Positions 7,422 through 15,299 of a DNA stretch of 43,423 bases are shown here, in pieces. Source of the stretch: JAZRWQ01 sp045541395 (GTDB lineage: Bacteria; Bacillota; Clostridia; Oscillospirales; UMGS1783); the NCBI GenBank assembly GCA_045541395.1, contig JAZQIZ010000035.1:1-43423 (forward strand). The letters run 5' to 3'. The notes under the pieces were generated by a model. It was not told the DNA's origin. It did not search any database and was given only the letters and a program-made list of their open reading frames with translations. A program made the position numbers and the translations under genes. How positions within the stretch are numbered: the first letter of the stretch is position 1; every line of letters begins with the position of its first letter.

Positions 7422-8204
7422 ATGGAAAATCAATTGGTCATTACTAAAATATCACGTGTTGTGATGGTAGACAAATACGAATATCTTGAAAAGTTTACTG
7501 CCTTTTCCGCAAAGCTTCCTTATAACGAACTGATCTTTCATTTTGAAGGGGTATCCAGGGTTTACTTTAACGATAACGTTTTTGACATACAGCCCAACAC
7601 CCTGCGCTTTTTACCCAAAGGTGAGCATAGCAGATATTGCGTAGAAAGGGAAAAACCCGGCCTTTGTATTTTAATTGCTTTTGATTCCAACAAGCCTTTA
7701 AGCAATGAAGCCTTTGTTATACATAATGACTACACTTATAAATTAGCGCCTCTGTTTAAAAAGCTCTTTTCCTTATGGGTAGGGAAAAATGAGGGGTACT
7801 ATTTTGAATGTCTTTCAATGCTGTATAAAATTCTCGGTGAGTTGCAAAAGAAAAACTATCTATCTGATGATCAGCTCAAATTAATTAAACCCGCAATAGA
7901 ATATGTGGAAAAATATTTTTTAAATAAAAAAATACGAGCAGAGGAGCTTGCTGAGTGCTGCCAAATAAGCTACCCTTATATTAAAAAGCTGTTTGTTAAA
8001 AAATTCGGAGTACCGCCCATAAGATACAGCATTCAGTTAAAGATCAACCATGCCTGCGATCTGCTTAAAAGCGGGCGTTACAGTATTACACAAATCGCTA
8101 AGATCTGCGGTTATAATGACACATACTTTTTCAGCCGTCAATTTAAGGAGTATGTAGGCATTACACCCTCAGCTTTTTGCGAGAAATACAAATCTTCCAA
8201 ATAA
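7422..8204 (+). CDS. AraC-family transcriptional regulator of the glycyl radical locus
   Basis: This 260-aa protein has an N-terminal cupin-like sensing domain (about residues 10-110) and two helix-turn-helix units in the last 100 residues, including the conserved second-motif sequence around YNDTYFFSRQFKEYVG. I chose the ATG at 7422 because CAGGTGAT lies 4-10 bases upstream; an in-frame TTG at 7377 is an unlikely start. Being divergent from the glycyl radical enzyme, it probably activates that operon in response to a small molecule, perhaps a sugar or the enzyme's substrate. No terminator is obvious after it; a strong promoter for the phosphatase gene follows. Confidence 0.92.
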   Translation: MENQLVITKISRVVMVDKYEYLEKFTAFSAKLPYNELIFHFEGVSRVYFNDNVFDIQPNTLRFLPKGEHSRYCVEREKPGLCILIAFDSNKPLSNEAFVIHNDYTYKLAPLFKKLFSLWVGKNEGYYFECLSMLYKILGELQKKNYLSDDQLKLIKPAIEYVEKYFLNKKIRAEELAECCQISYPYIKKLFVKKFGVPPIRYSIQLKINHACDLLKSGRYSITQIAKICGYNDTYFFSRQFKEYVGITPSAFCEKYKSSK

Positions 8205-8221
8205 TTTGAAAGATTTCGTAC

Positions 8222-8250
8222 TTGACATAAGACTCTATCGGATACATAAT
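8222..8250 (+). promoter_or_regulatory. Near-consensus sigma-A promoter
   Basis: TTGACA (8222-8227), a 17-base spacer and CATAAT (8245-8250) lie 35 bases before the phosphatase start. Only one of the twelve hexamer bases departs from consensus, so expression is likely strong and housekeeping. Confidence 0.75.
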
Positions 8251-8284
8251 TTAGATAAGATTTATCCTTTGAAAGGACAGAAAA

Positions 8285-8725
8285 ATGAAAAAAATATTAT
8301 TTTTATGCCACGGCAATATTTGCCGTTCGCCGATGGCCGAGTTTATTTGCAAGGATCTTGCAAAAGGAAGAGATATTTTTATAGACTCTATGGCTGTTTC
8401 CAGAGAGGAAATAGGCAACGATATTTACCCTAAAGCCGCCCAGACCTTAAAGCGCCATAATATTCCCTTTACTCACAGGAGTGCAAGGCAAATAACCAGA
8501 TCGGATTATGAGGACTTCGATTACGTTGTTGTTATGGAAAGATACAATCTTCCTCGTCTTATGAACATTATAGGCAGTGACGATATGCAAAAAGTAAGCC
8601 GCCTGTTGGACTTTACCGAAACACCCGGAGATATTGAGGACCCTTGGTACAGCGGCAATTTCGATAAGGTGTTCAATCAAATTTACAAGGGATGTGAAGC
8701 CTTAATAAAAGACATAGAAGACTAA
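8285..8725 (+). CDS. Low-molecular-weight protein-tyrosine phosphatase
   Basis: This 146-aa cytoplasmic enzyme carries the phosphate-binding loop at its N-terminus: nucleophile Cys8 and Arg14 in CHGNICRS (C-x5-R-S). The general acid is Asp119 in the DPWY motif near the C-terminus. Length matches the family. Members remove phosphate from tyrosine or, in Bacillus YwlE, from arginine; which applies here cannot be told from the sequence. GAAAGGAC precedes the start. The GNAT gene begins 36 bases after the stop, so the two may be cotranscribed. Confidence 0.93.
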   Translation: MKKILFLCHGNICRSPMAEFICKDLAKGRDIFIDSMAVSREEIGNDIYPKAAQTLKRHNIPFTHRSARQITRSDYEDFDYVVVMERYNLPRLMNIIGSDDMQKVSRLLDFTETPGDIEDPWYSGNFDKVFNQIYKGCEALIKDIED

Positions 8726-8761
8726 ATTTATCTATAAAATATAGATTTTTTTGAGGTTATT

Positions 8762-9268
8762 ATGATTTTTCGCAGGTTTTCAGAAAGTGATACACTTTGT
8801 TTTTACGATTATTTACAGGCGCTTTCGGATAAAACTTTAAGGTTTTTTACCCCTAATGAGCTTGATTTTAAAGCCGCAAAAAGGCTGACAACCAAAGAGG
8901 CAGTAAATGATACGGATATGATAAATTACGGTGCATTTACAAACGGGGAAATGGCCGGATATTGTTTCTTTAAATATTTTGAAAAAGAAATTCCCATTAT
9001 TGCAATAGGTGTTTGCGATAAATACCAGAACCGAGGAATAGGCCGAAACTTATTGCAGTTTGCTTTAAATGAGGCAAAGGCGGCAAACAAAAAGGGTGTG
9101 CGCCTTACTACCTTCAAAGATAATTTCAGGGCGCAGCATCTTTACCGTTCCGTAGGTTTTATTGATACAGGCGATAAAAACGCACCTGAAGGCGAAATTG
9201 AATTATTTTATATGTTTAACAATAATCCTGTTCCCTCTTACTGGGACAAAGGAACAGGCACCTATTAA
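8762..9268 (+). CDS. GNAT family N-acetyltransferase
   Basis: This 168-aa protein has the acetyl-CoA binding motif A, VCDKYQNRGIGRNLL, with Q89-N-R-G-I-G94 forming the pyrophosphate loop. A strand ending in NFRAQHLYRSVGF follows, the usual motif B of this fold. It should transfer an acetyl group from acetyl-CoA to an amine; the acceptor is not predictable. The start is supported by TGAGG upstream. It follows the phosphatase gene closely and precedes a degraded gene segment. Confidence 0.88.
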   Translation: MIFRRFSESDTLCFYDYLQALSDKTLRFFTPNELDFKAAKRLTTKEAVNDTDMINYGAFTNGEMAGYCFFKYFEKEIPIIAIGVCDKYQNRGIGRNLLQFALNEAKAANKKGVRLTTFKDNFRAQHLYRSVGFIDTGDKNAPEGEIELFYMFNNNPVPSYWDKGTGTY

Positions 9269-9280
9269 ACGGAGAATGCT

Positions 9281-9438
9281 ATGAATATTTTAGTTGTAGG
9301 CGGAACTGTTTTTCGGTAGTAGGAAGATTTATTTCAGGGGTTCATTGGTTTACAGATATTTTTGGCGGAATATTATTAAGCTCAGGCCTTTTTTTAATAT
9401 ACCGCGCTGTAATTTACAAAAAAAGAAATGAGGCTTAG
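9281..9438 (+). pseudogene. Deletion scar: nucleotide-sugar epimerase start joined to a PAP2 phosphatase tail
   Basis: Behind a GGAG site, an ATG at 9281 encodes MNILVVGGTVF, the typical N-terminus of an NAD-dependent epimerase (GGxxF nucleotide loop), and runs into a stop at about residue 13. In another frame, 9313-9438 encodes VVGRFISGVHWFTDIFGG and a further 20 or so residues ending KKRNEA. SGVHWFTDI is the last catalytic-His motif of PAP2 (phosphatidic-acid type) phosphatases, followed by the last membrane helix. Two unrelated genes thus appear fused out of frame by a deletion that removed the 3' part of one and the 5' part of the other. No functional product is expected. Confidence 0.65.
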
Positions 9439-9462
9439 AATAATTTGTTCTTTACATTTAAA

Positions 9463-9491
9463 TTGAAATGCGGATGAATATGTGTTAAACT
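9463..9491 (+). promoter_or_regulatory. Possible promoter for the GH2 gene
   Basis: TTGAAA (9463-9468) and TAAACT (9486-9491) are 17 bases apart, 28 bases upstream of the GH2 start. The -10 box is weak, matching 4 of 6 positions. Confidence 0.4.
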
Positions 9492-9519
9492 GTAAAAAAT
9501 GCACAAGGAGGTTTTTTAT

Positions 9520-11250
9520 ATGAATACACCCAGATGCGAACACCCAAAGCCCCAATTTGAAAGAGAAAATTGGCTTAACCTTAACGGAAAATGGGCCTTT
9601 GAAATTGATAACGGCAGGAGCGGCCTTGCCAGAAAAATGAACGAGGCCGATTACAAGCCGGAAGGTGAAATTACCGTACCTTTTTGCCCGCAGAGCATTC
9701 TTTCCGGAGTTGAGCATAAGGACTTTATACATGGCGTATGGTATCAGAAAAAGGTTGTTTTGAATAAAGAACAACTGAATAAGCGCATTGTATTGCATAT
9801 AGGTGCCGCTGATTACGAAACCTACCTTTACGTTAACGGCCAAAACGCAGGCTACCATAAAGGCGGCTACGTTTCCTTTAGCTTTGATATTACAAAGTTT
9901 GTTGCCGAAGGGGAAAACACAATTACAATAAATTGTACCGATGATGAAAGAAACAGGCTTATTCCCAGAGGGAAGCAGTGTGAAGAGTTTTATTCCGTTG
10001 GTTGCGATTATACCCGAACCACCGGAATCTGGCAAACGGTATGGCTGGAGTTTATGCCCCTTGATACTTACGTTGAAAGCGTTAAGTATTATCCCGATAT
10101 AAATTCCTGCTCCCTTACTGTACAGGCTCAGCTTAAAGGGAAAGGCACATTTGGCTTAGCCGCAACCTATAAGGGTGAGGATATGGGAAGCCTTAAGGTT
10201 GAATCCCGTGGCGGACTTCTCACAGTAAATTTACCTCTCAAGGAAAAACATTTATGGGAGGTTGGTAAGGGGCGTCTTTACGACCTTGAAATAACCTTCG
10301 GAGAAGACAAAATTAAAAGCTATTTCGGCTTAAGAAACATACGCTTGGAAGGAATGAAGTTCCTTATTAATGAAAAGAGCGTTTTTCAGCGCCTTGTTTT
10401 AGATCAGGGATTTTATCCCGACGGTATATATACTGCGCCTACTGACAGGGACCTTGAAAAGGATATTGAGCTTAGTATGGCGGTAGGCTTTAACGGCGCA
10501 AGACTGCACCAGAAGATATTTGAAGAAAGATTCCTTTATTACTGTGATAAAAAGGGTTACATTGTTTGGGGAGAATACCCTGACTGGGGCTTAGACCATA
10601 CCTATGCCGATAATATTTACGGTATTCTGCCTGAATGGACCGAAGAAATCAACCGCGATTTTAACCATCCCGCGATTATTGGTTGGTGCCCTCACAATGA
10701 GACCTGGGACAAAAAAGGCAGAAAACAGTATGATGACGCTATACGCCTTATTTACCGCACCACAAAAGCTATAGACAACACCCGCCCCTGTATTGATACC
10801 TCAGGTAACTATCACGTTGAAACCGATATTTTTGATGTTCACGATTACGAGCAAAACCCCGCAGTTTTCAAAGAGCATTACGATAAACTTATGACCGAAA
10901 AGGTTCTTCACGACCGCTACGATACAAAACAGCACTATGGCGGTCAGCCTACCTTTGTAAGTGAATACGGCGGAATTGGCTGGTCTCCAAAGGCAGAAGC
11001 AAGAAAGACTACCGACCTGCATAATGACTGGGGCTACGGAGTTCCTGAAAGCGAGGAAGAATTTATTTCCCGCTTCAAAGGGCTGACTGATGCGCTTCTT
11101 GATAACGATCAGATGTTCGGCCTTTGCTATACACAGCTTACAGACGTTGAACAGGAAAAGAACGGTCTTTACACCTACGAGCGCAAGGCTAAATTTGACT
11201 CGCAGATCTTTTACGATATTATGACCCGCAAGGCGGCAATTGAAGACTAA
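9520..11250 (+). CDS. GH2 family glycosidase (beta-galactosidase/beta-glucuronidase type)
   Basis: This 576-aa cytoplasmic enzyme has the three core GH2 parts: a jelly-roll sugar-binding domain (about residues 15-180), an immunoglobulin-like domain (about 185-275) and a TIM barrel (about 278-570). The acid/base Glu394 is in PHNETWD and the nucleophile Glu482 is in FVSEYGG. It is much shorter than LacZ and belongs to the compact subgroup whose barrel begins RLVLDQGFYPDG. Substrate could be a beta-galactoside, glucuronide or mannoside. The start at 9520 is chosen because AAGGAGG (9505-9511) lies upstream of it; the in-frame ATG at 9499 would put that site inside the gene. There is no signal peptide. 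Confidence 0.93.
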   Translation: MNTPRCEHPKPQFERENWLNLNGKWAFEIDNGRSGLARKMNEADYKPEGEITVPFCPQSILSGVEHKDFIHGVWYQKKVVLNKEQLNKRIVLHIGAADYETYLYVNGQNAGYHKGGYVSFSFDITKFVAEGENTITINCTDDERNRLIPRGKQCEEFYSVGCDYTRTTGIWQTVWLEFMPLDTYVESVKYYPDINSCSLTVQAQLKGKGTFGLAATYKGEDMGSLKVESRGGLLTVNLPLKEKHLWEVGKGRLYDLEITFGEDKIKSYFGLRNIRLEGMKFLINEKSVFQRLVLDQGFYPDGIYTAPTDRDLEKDIELSMAVGFNGARLHQKIFEERFLYYCDKKGYIVWGEYPDWGLDHTYADNIYGILPEWTEEINRDFNHPAIIGWCPHNETWDKKGRKQYDDAIRLIYRTTKAIDNTRPCIDTSGNYHVETDIFDVHDYEQNPAVFKEHYDKLMTEKVLHDRYDTKQHYGGQPTFVSEYGGIGWSPKAEARKTTDLHNDWGYGVPESEEEFISRFKGLTDALLDNDQMFGLCYTQLTDVEQEKNGLYTYERKAKFDSQIFYDIMTRKAAIED

Positions 11251-11256
11251 CAAAAA

Positions 11257-11284
11257 AAGGCTTTGAGCTTTCGCTCAAAGCCTT
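11257..11284. terminator. Bidirectional terminator
   Basis: A perfect 12-bp stem (11257-11268 with 11273-11284) with loop TTTC has an A-run on the left and AAATTTTTATTTTTT on the right. It ends the GH2 gene and the converging surface-protein remnant. Confidence 0.85.
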
Positions 11285-11290
11285 AAATTT

Positions 11291-11716
11291 TTATTTTTTC
11301 TTTTTACCGTATTTAATAATTACAAATATTGCAGCGGCAACACATAAGAGATAGAAAATTACAGGAACGAGTATAAAACCTAAACCCATTGCTGCAATAC
11401 CGGTAGCAGCATCCTTAATATCTTCCTCAGGCATATCGGAACCTAGTTCACCCTTATTGTTATTACCCTTATCTGCGCCGGGCTTATTCATTTCAGGCTT
11501 ACCGGCTTCGGGCTTACCTTCCTCAGTGATACTTTCTTCCGGCTGTGACTGAGCAGAACCTGTAGCAGGGATCTTCTTGGTTTTCGTTTCACCGCTATCA
11601 TAGCAGCAATAAACAATTTCACCATCGGCAGTTTCGGTTGCTTCTTTTTCAACGTAACCGTCATCCCGGCTATGACCATACTGCGGAATTGCCTTTACCT
11701 CTTCCTCACCGCACTT
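11291..11716 (-). pseudogene. 5'-truncated surface protein, C-terminal remnant
   Basis: The minus-strand frame is open from a stop at 11717-11719 down to the stop at 11291, with no start at its upstream end; the only ATG (11491) lies deep inside. The product begins CGEEEVKAIPQYGH, then DGYVEKEATET with a Cys pair, then KKIPATG, a Pro/Glu/Lys linker, a C-terminal hydrophobic segment and a GKKKK tail. That is the end of a cell-surface protein with the repeated Cys-Gly-Glu/IPATGH module common in clostridial surface proteins. The tail resembles that of the intact surface protein at 13857-15179, so this is probably a decayed paralogue that has lost its signal peptide and N-terminal domains. Confidence 0.6.
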
Positions 11717-11772
11717 TCACTGTCTTACTATAGCTAAGAATAATGCAATTATTTTTTTTATTACACCTCTTA

Positions 11773-12072
11773 TTATTCAACGCACACCATAGATTCTTTT
11801 GCATCCATAGTAAACACAACGTCATGCTCCGGCATTACAAACTCAAAGACGAATCCTCTCTTTTCATCGTAAGTACAGTTAAAATATTCTCCGTCCATAT
11901 AAAACGAATAATTGGTATCCGTTGCTATAAGGTCAAAGTATAAGGTAACCTTTTTCCCGGGACGAAAAGCATATTCATCTCCAAAAAAATCAACCTTGTA
12001 TTTTTCACCTGCACAACTGCATACAATAACCGCAATTAAAACAATTATCAATATAGCTATTATTTTTTTCAT
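11773..12072 (-). CDS. Small lipoprotein of unknown function
   Basis: This 99-aa protein has a lipoprotein signal: MKK, a hydrophobic stretch to residue 18, then a VCSC lipobox with Cys20 as the probable lipidated residue. The mature 80 residues are acidic and rich in Phe and Tyr, ending in an FVMPEHDVVF stretch like the beta-strand end of a small immunoglobulin-like or MPEHDV surface module. It would sit on the outer face of the membrane. AAGGAAAA upstream supports the start. It is on the strand of the TM2/DUF4428/surface-protein genes, 240 bases after them behind a terminator. No known family recognised. Confidence 0.7.
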   Translation of the reverse strand: MKKIIAILIIVLIAVIVCSCAGEKYKVDFFGDEYAFRPGKKVTLYFDLIATDTNYSFYMDGEYFNCTYDEKRGFVFEFVMPEHDVVFTMDAKESMVCVE

Positions 12073-12262
12073 AATACTTTTCCTTTTTCACTTATGCGGC
12101 GGGATCAAACAGAGCGGGAAGGTCTTTACTTTTTTTCATAGGGTCTAAGATAAGGAACTGACACAACATCTTCATTTTACTCGTAACTTATTTTTATAAA
12201 ATAAGCGCCTTGCACGCAATATCCCTCATCCTCATTTATAAAGAAGCCCTCTTTAATACAAA

Positions 12263-12289
12263 TGCTCGGTCACAAAAAGTAACCGAGCA
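12263..12289 (-). terminator. Terminator of the TM2 operon
   Basis: TGCTCGGT and ACCGAGCA form an 8-bp stem with an 11-base loop just after the TM2 stop; the minus-strand tail is T-rich but broken. The rest of 12073-12312 shows short open stretches and no gene I can support. Confidence 0.5.
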
Positions 12290-12312
12290 CTTAATAATTC
12301 ATATTACTTTAA

Positions 12313-13056
12313 TTACTTTTTGAGAGCAACACCATTCTTGTCGGTAAACTTACCGGTAAGAATCTGGATAAGGTCAACAAGCCAGCCAATGCCGAAAAGA
12401 CCGCCTGTTAATAAGAACAGAATGCCTGTGCCTATTTTACCAACGTAGAATCTGTGAACGCCGATACCGCCTAAGAGCAGTAAGAGAACTAAGGTTACAA
12501 CCCAGCTCTTAGGTTCGCCTGCGGGAGCAGCCTTGGGAGCTTCTACGGGAGCTTCTACGGGAGCTTCTGCAGGAGCAGCTTCGGGAGCTTCTGCGGGAGT
12601 TTCAACGGGAGCTTCTACGGGAGCTTCTTCTGCAACAGCAAAATCTGCAACTTCTTCGCCTGCGATTATTTTCTTGATGGTTTCGGTTACTTCATCAACA
12701 TAAGCGCCTCTCTGCATAGGGATATCCATAACGCCCTTAATACCCTTCTTTAACACAGAGTTTTTATCGGTACGCATACTGAAGCCGCCTACACTAACGC
12801 CTGACTGGTTTTCCTGAATTATAGGACTAACCTTAACGGTGTTTTCCTTAACTGATACGTGAATGATGGTATCAAGTTCTTTATCTTTCTTGAAAGCAAT
12901 ATGCTTGCCGGTAATACCGCCCTTAAGATCAAAAGGATGCTTAAAAGCAGCTGATTTAGCAGAAAGCTTTTCATAAAGCTCTTCTATAGTGAGTGCTGTT
13001 TCAATCTCAAATTTCCTGGGAGACTGGGCCTTTGCCATTTCATTAATACTTGCCAT
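12313..13056 (-). CDS. TM2-domain membrane protein with Pro/Ala-rich linker
   Basis: In this 247-aa protein an N-terminal soluble domain (about residues 1-135) resembles a small beta-rich, PH-like fold. A low-complexity linker of repeated APVEAP-type units follows (about 142-182). The C-terminus is a TM2 domain (about 184-247): two membrane helices separated by the GGIGVHRFYVGK turn with its conserved Gly-x-His-Arg-Phe-Tyr. TM2 proteins sit in the cytoplasmic membrane and their biochemical role is largely unknown. The start follows GGAGG closely. It lies 27 bases after the DUF4428 gene and is probably cotranscribed with it. Confidence 0.85.
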   Translation of the reverse strand: MASINEMAKAQSPRKFEIETALTIEELYEKLSAKSAAFKHPFDLKGGITGKHIAFKKDKELDTIIHVSVKENTVKVSPIIQENQSGVSVGGFSMRTDKNSVLKKGIKGVMDIPMQRGAYVDEVTETIKKIIAGEEVADFAVAEEAPVEAPVETPAEAPEAAPAEAPVEAPVEAPKAAPAGEPKSWVVTLVLLLLLGGIGVHRFYVGKIGTGILFLLTGGLFGIGWLVDLIQILTGKFTDKNGVALKK

Positions 13057-13083
13057 TATTTTTTCCTCCGTTTATGTAAAAGT

Positions 13084-13854
13084 TTATATGGAAGCGCCGC
13101 AGAATTCACAACAACCGTTTTCATCGGGAGTTGTTACTGCGCCGCAACAGGGGCAATTAACGGGAGTCTTAGGTGTTGCAGAAGCAATTTCTGCTTCTCT
13201 ACCCTGTTCTCTGACGTTAAGGAGAACTTCTTTGATCTCTTCGCACATTTCCTTATAGTAAGTATATTTCTGATCCTTCTTAGGATCGAAACGGTTACCC
13301 AATGCGCGCTGAACAGGGTTTTCTTCTACCTCAACGGTATTGTGATTGACCTGAAAACACATATCGTCAAAATAGGGGTTTCTGACCTGAATGGTAATAT
13401 GGAAATCATAACTGTAGGTATAGCGCGGCGGATTATAACTTATTTCTTCACCGTCAGGGCCTTCCTTCATAATTTCCTCACGGTCTTCATCAATATCTAC
13501 AAGACAACCTGTAATATCGGTAAATGCAAGAACGTCAGGGTTTTCATCTAATAATCTGCTTGAAGAAGCAACCATAAAAAGGCCTGCATCTTCATCGATA
13601 TGTAATTTTTTCTGTTCACCGTAAGTGCGGGTAGTTCTGAAAGCTTTAACCTTTTCCTTATTTTCCTCACGGTACTGTAACTGAGCGTTAATTTCGGAAA
13701 TTGTGGAATTACGGCGCTCATCAAACCAGGGGGATAATTTTTCTGCGCAGTCCTTGCACATATTACCGTCTTCCAGTTTGCGGTTGCCTAAAAACTTAAT
13801 TTCATTTCCGCAGATGTCACAATTTTTCTTTTTGAAAGCATCAAATAATCCCAT
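13084..13854 (-). CDS. DUF4428-type zinc-binding protein
   Basis: This 256-aa protein begins with a treble-clef-like zinc site (Cys12, Cys15, Cys33, Cys36) and continues into a helical region, the N-terminal arrangement annotated as DUF4428. The middle part (about residues 65-205) resembles the PH-like domains found in this family. The C-terminus is a zinc ribbon (Cys234, Cys237, Cys249, Cys252). There is no signal or membrane segment, so it is cytoplasmic. It starts 2 bases after the stop of the surface-protein gene, whose 3' end carries its GGGAG site, which indicates coupling. Such proteins often accompany TM2 genes, as here; the function is unknown. Confidence 0.82.
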   Translation of the reverse strand: MGLFDAFKKKNCDICGNEIKFLGNRKLEDGNMCKDCAEKLSPWFDERRNSTISEINAQLQYREENKEKVKAFRTTRTYGEQKKLHIDEDAGLFMVASSSRLLDENPDVLAFTDITGCLVDIDEDREEIMKEGPDGEEISYNPPRYTYSYDFHITIQVRNPYFDDMCFQVNHNTVEVEENPVQRALGNRFDPKKDQKYTYYKEMCEEIKEVLLNVREQGREAEIASATPKTPVNCPCCGAVTTPDENGCCEFCGASI

Positions 13855-13856
13855 AA

Positions 13857-15179
13857 TTATTCTCCCTTCTTCCTCTTGGCGTTTTTAATAATTGCAATTA
13901 TTGAAATGATCCAGGCAGCAACCCAGATAATTGCCGGCACTAAAATAAATACCAATGCGCCGCCTATAAGTTTATTACCCTTGCTCTCGTTTTCCTCATT
14001 AACACCAATGGTTATATCCTCAGCATTCTGACCGGGTTTTTCGGTTTCGGGGATATCTGTTTCATTGCTGTCTTCATTTGGAATATCCTGATTTGAGTTA
14101 TTTGCCTGAGGCTTAGTTTCCGGCTTTGAAACTTCGGTTTCGGGCTTTGAAACTTCAGGTTCGGGCTTTGAACTTTCCGTTACTGTGCTCTGACTCTGCT
14201 GAGGCTTGGAGGTAGAGTTGTTGGTATTCTTGTCGGTAGAGTCTGAATTAGTGGCAGTTGCCATTTTGTAAGAACAGGTATCGCACACACCGTCTTTATT
14301 GGAATCCTTATGAGTATCCTTATTTAAAACTTCACCGCACTCGGAGCATTCCTTCCAATGGTCGGTTTTATCTGATTTCCAATCAGACTCGGAATGATCG
14401 TGATCTAAGGTATAAGTAAATTCAACTGCAACCGATTCCTCACTTATCCATTCCGGGGTAGTTGGAGTTGAATCAATTATACCCTTAAGGTTTTCATCAA
14501 ACTTATATCCGTTCTGTGCAATAAGAATGACCCTTACAGTATAGGTATGGCCTTCCTTGAAAACGTCTCCCGTGCCGGGAGTCATACTCTTCTGATCAGT
14601 CTCATCGTACCAGTAAAAACCGTTCTTATACACTGCAGGATTATTTCCGCCGTTATCGGTATAATAGCCTAAAGTTGTAAAGACGTCATAATCAGGCTTG
14701 TTTCCTGCCTCCGGAGCGGTAACAGGGACGTTTACCGAAGTGATAGTAGATATAACCATAGGGAAATATATTCTGCAAAGACCTGAACGATAATTATTAT
14801 GAGTTTCAAACGGAGCCTTTTCTCCATTTACAGTTGCTACGGTCTCATCTAAGAATCTATACTGTTTTGTACCGTTCATTGCACCCTCAACGGTAATTGA
14901 CGCCCTGTAAATTGCGCCGGGGATAGCTGTATCGCCTTCGGAAGCATACCAGGTCTCATCCTCGAAAGATACAAACCAATCGATTTCCGTAGCCTCATAA
15001 TTGGCGTTTTCCGTTAACACGTCAGCAGTAAAATCCAATCTGTTACCTGCAACGGGAGCGGTTAATTGCAGATCGACCTCTTCTACTATCATAAATTGTT
15101 CTTTTGCCGCAAAAACAGGTGTAACAAAAACTGAAACGAGCATCGCGACAGACAGCAAAAACAAGGTTAACTTTTTCAT
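13857..15179 (-). CDS. Secreted, membrane-anchored surface protein
   Basis: This 440-aa protein has a clear Sec signal peptide (residues 1-24, ending FVTPVFA), two beta-rich repeats (about 30-145 and 150-255), a DHDHSESDWKSD segment leading into a Cys-rich module with two Cys-x2-Cys pairs (about 255-310), a Ser/Thr/Pro/Glu-rich stalk with repeated SKPE units (about 320-400), and one membrane helix plus a basic tail (about 404-440). No LPXTG motif is present, so the membrane helix is the anchor. The extracellular part could bind a ligand or metal, but no family function is assigned. It heads an operon with the DUF4428 and TM2 genes and is divergent from a 7TM-LuxR regulator. AAGGAG precedes the start. 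Confidence 0.85.
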   Translation of the reverse strand: MKKLTLFLLSVAMLVSVFVTPVFAAKEQFMIVEEVDLQLTAPVAGNRLDFTADVLTENANYEATEIDWFVSFEDETWYASEGDTAIPGAIYRASITVEGAMNGTKQYRFLDETVATVNGEKAPFETHNNYRSGLCRIYFPMVISTITSVNVPVTAPEAGNKPDYDVFTTLGYYTDNGGNNPAVYKNGFYWYDETDQKSMTPGTGDVFKEGHTYTVRVILIAQNGYKFDENLKGIIDSTPTTPEWISEESVAVEFTYTLDHDHSESDWKSDKTDHWKECSECGEVLNKDTHKDSNKDGVCDTCSYKMATATNSDSTDKNTNNSTSKPQQSQSTVTESSKPEPEVSKPETEVSKPETKPQANNSNQDIPNEDSNETDIPETEKPGQNAEDITIGVNEENESKGNKLIGGALVFILVPAIIWVAAWIISIIAIIKNAKRKKGE

Positions 15180-15209
15180 AAAAATTCTCCTTTTTGTTGC
15201 AATGTTTTC

Positions 15210-15228
15210 TTGGTCTTTTCTTGACCAA
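15210..15228. promoter_or_regulatory. Inverted repeat overlapping a -35 box, candidate operator
   Basis: TTGGTC (15210-15215) and GACCAA (15223-15228) form an inverted repeat with a 7-base centre. The right half overlaps the -35 hexamer of the rightward promoter and the site lies between two divergent genes. It is a good candidate binding site for the 7TM-LuxR regulator itself or another dimeric repressor. Confidence 0.5.
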
Positions 15229-15249
15229 ATGAGGACAATATGTTATATT
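15221..15249 (+). promoter_or_regulatory. Sigma-A promoter driving a long leader to the 7TM-LuxR gene
   Basis: TTGACC (15221-15226) and TATATT (15244-15249) are separated by 17 bases. Transcription should begin near 15256, giving a leader of about 240 bases before the regulator start. Confidence 0.65.
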
Positions 15250-15265
15250 AATATATAATTGGGTG

Positions 15266-15298
15266 GCCTTCCGCAGCATTGGCCATGGGGCGGAAGGC
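15266..15298 (+). other. 9-bp leader hairpin
   Basis: GCCTTCCGC (15266-15274) pairs perfectly with GCGGAAGGC (15290-15298), enclosing a 15-base loop that can form a 3-bp inner stem. It lies about 10 bases after the predicted transcription start and would sequester the GGAAGG sequence in front of the ATG at 15300. Confidence 0.5.
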
Positions 15299-15299
15299 T

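Noticed and set aside
9394..10035. 213-aa reading frame on the minus strand
   Set aside because: It lies antisense to the well-supported GH2 gene, has no ribosome-binding site and resembles no family.
12073..12262. Possible short genes on the minus strand
   Set aside because: There are only short open stretches (under 30 residues) without ribosome-binding sites or recognisable content.
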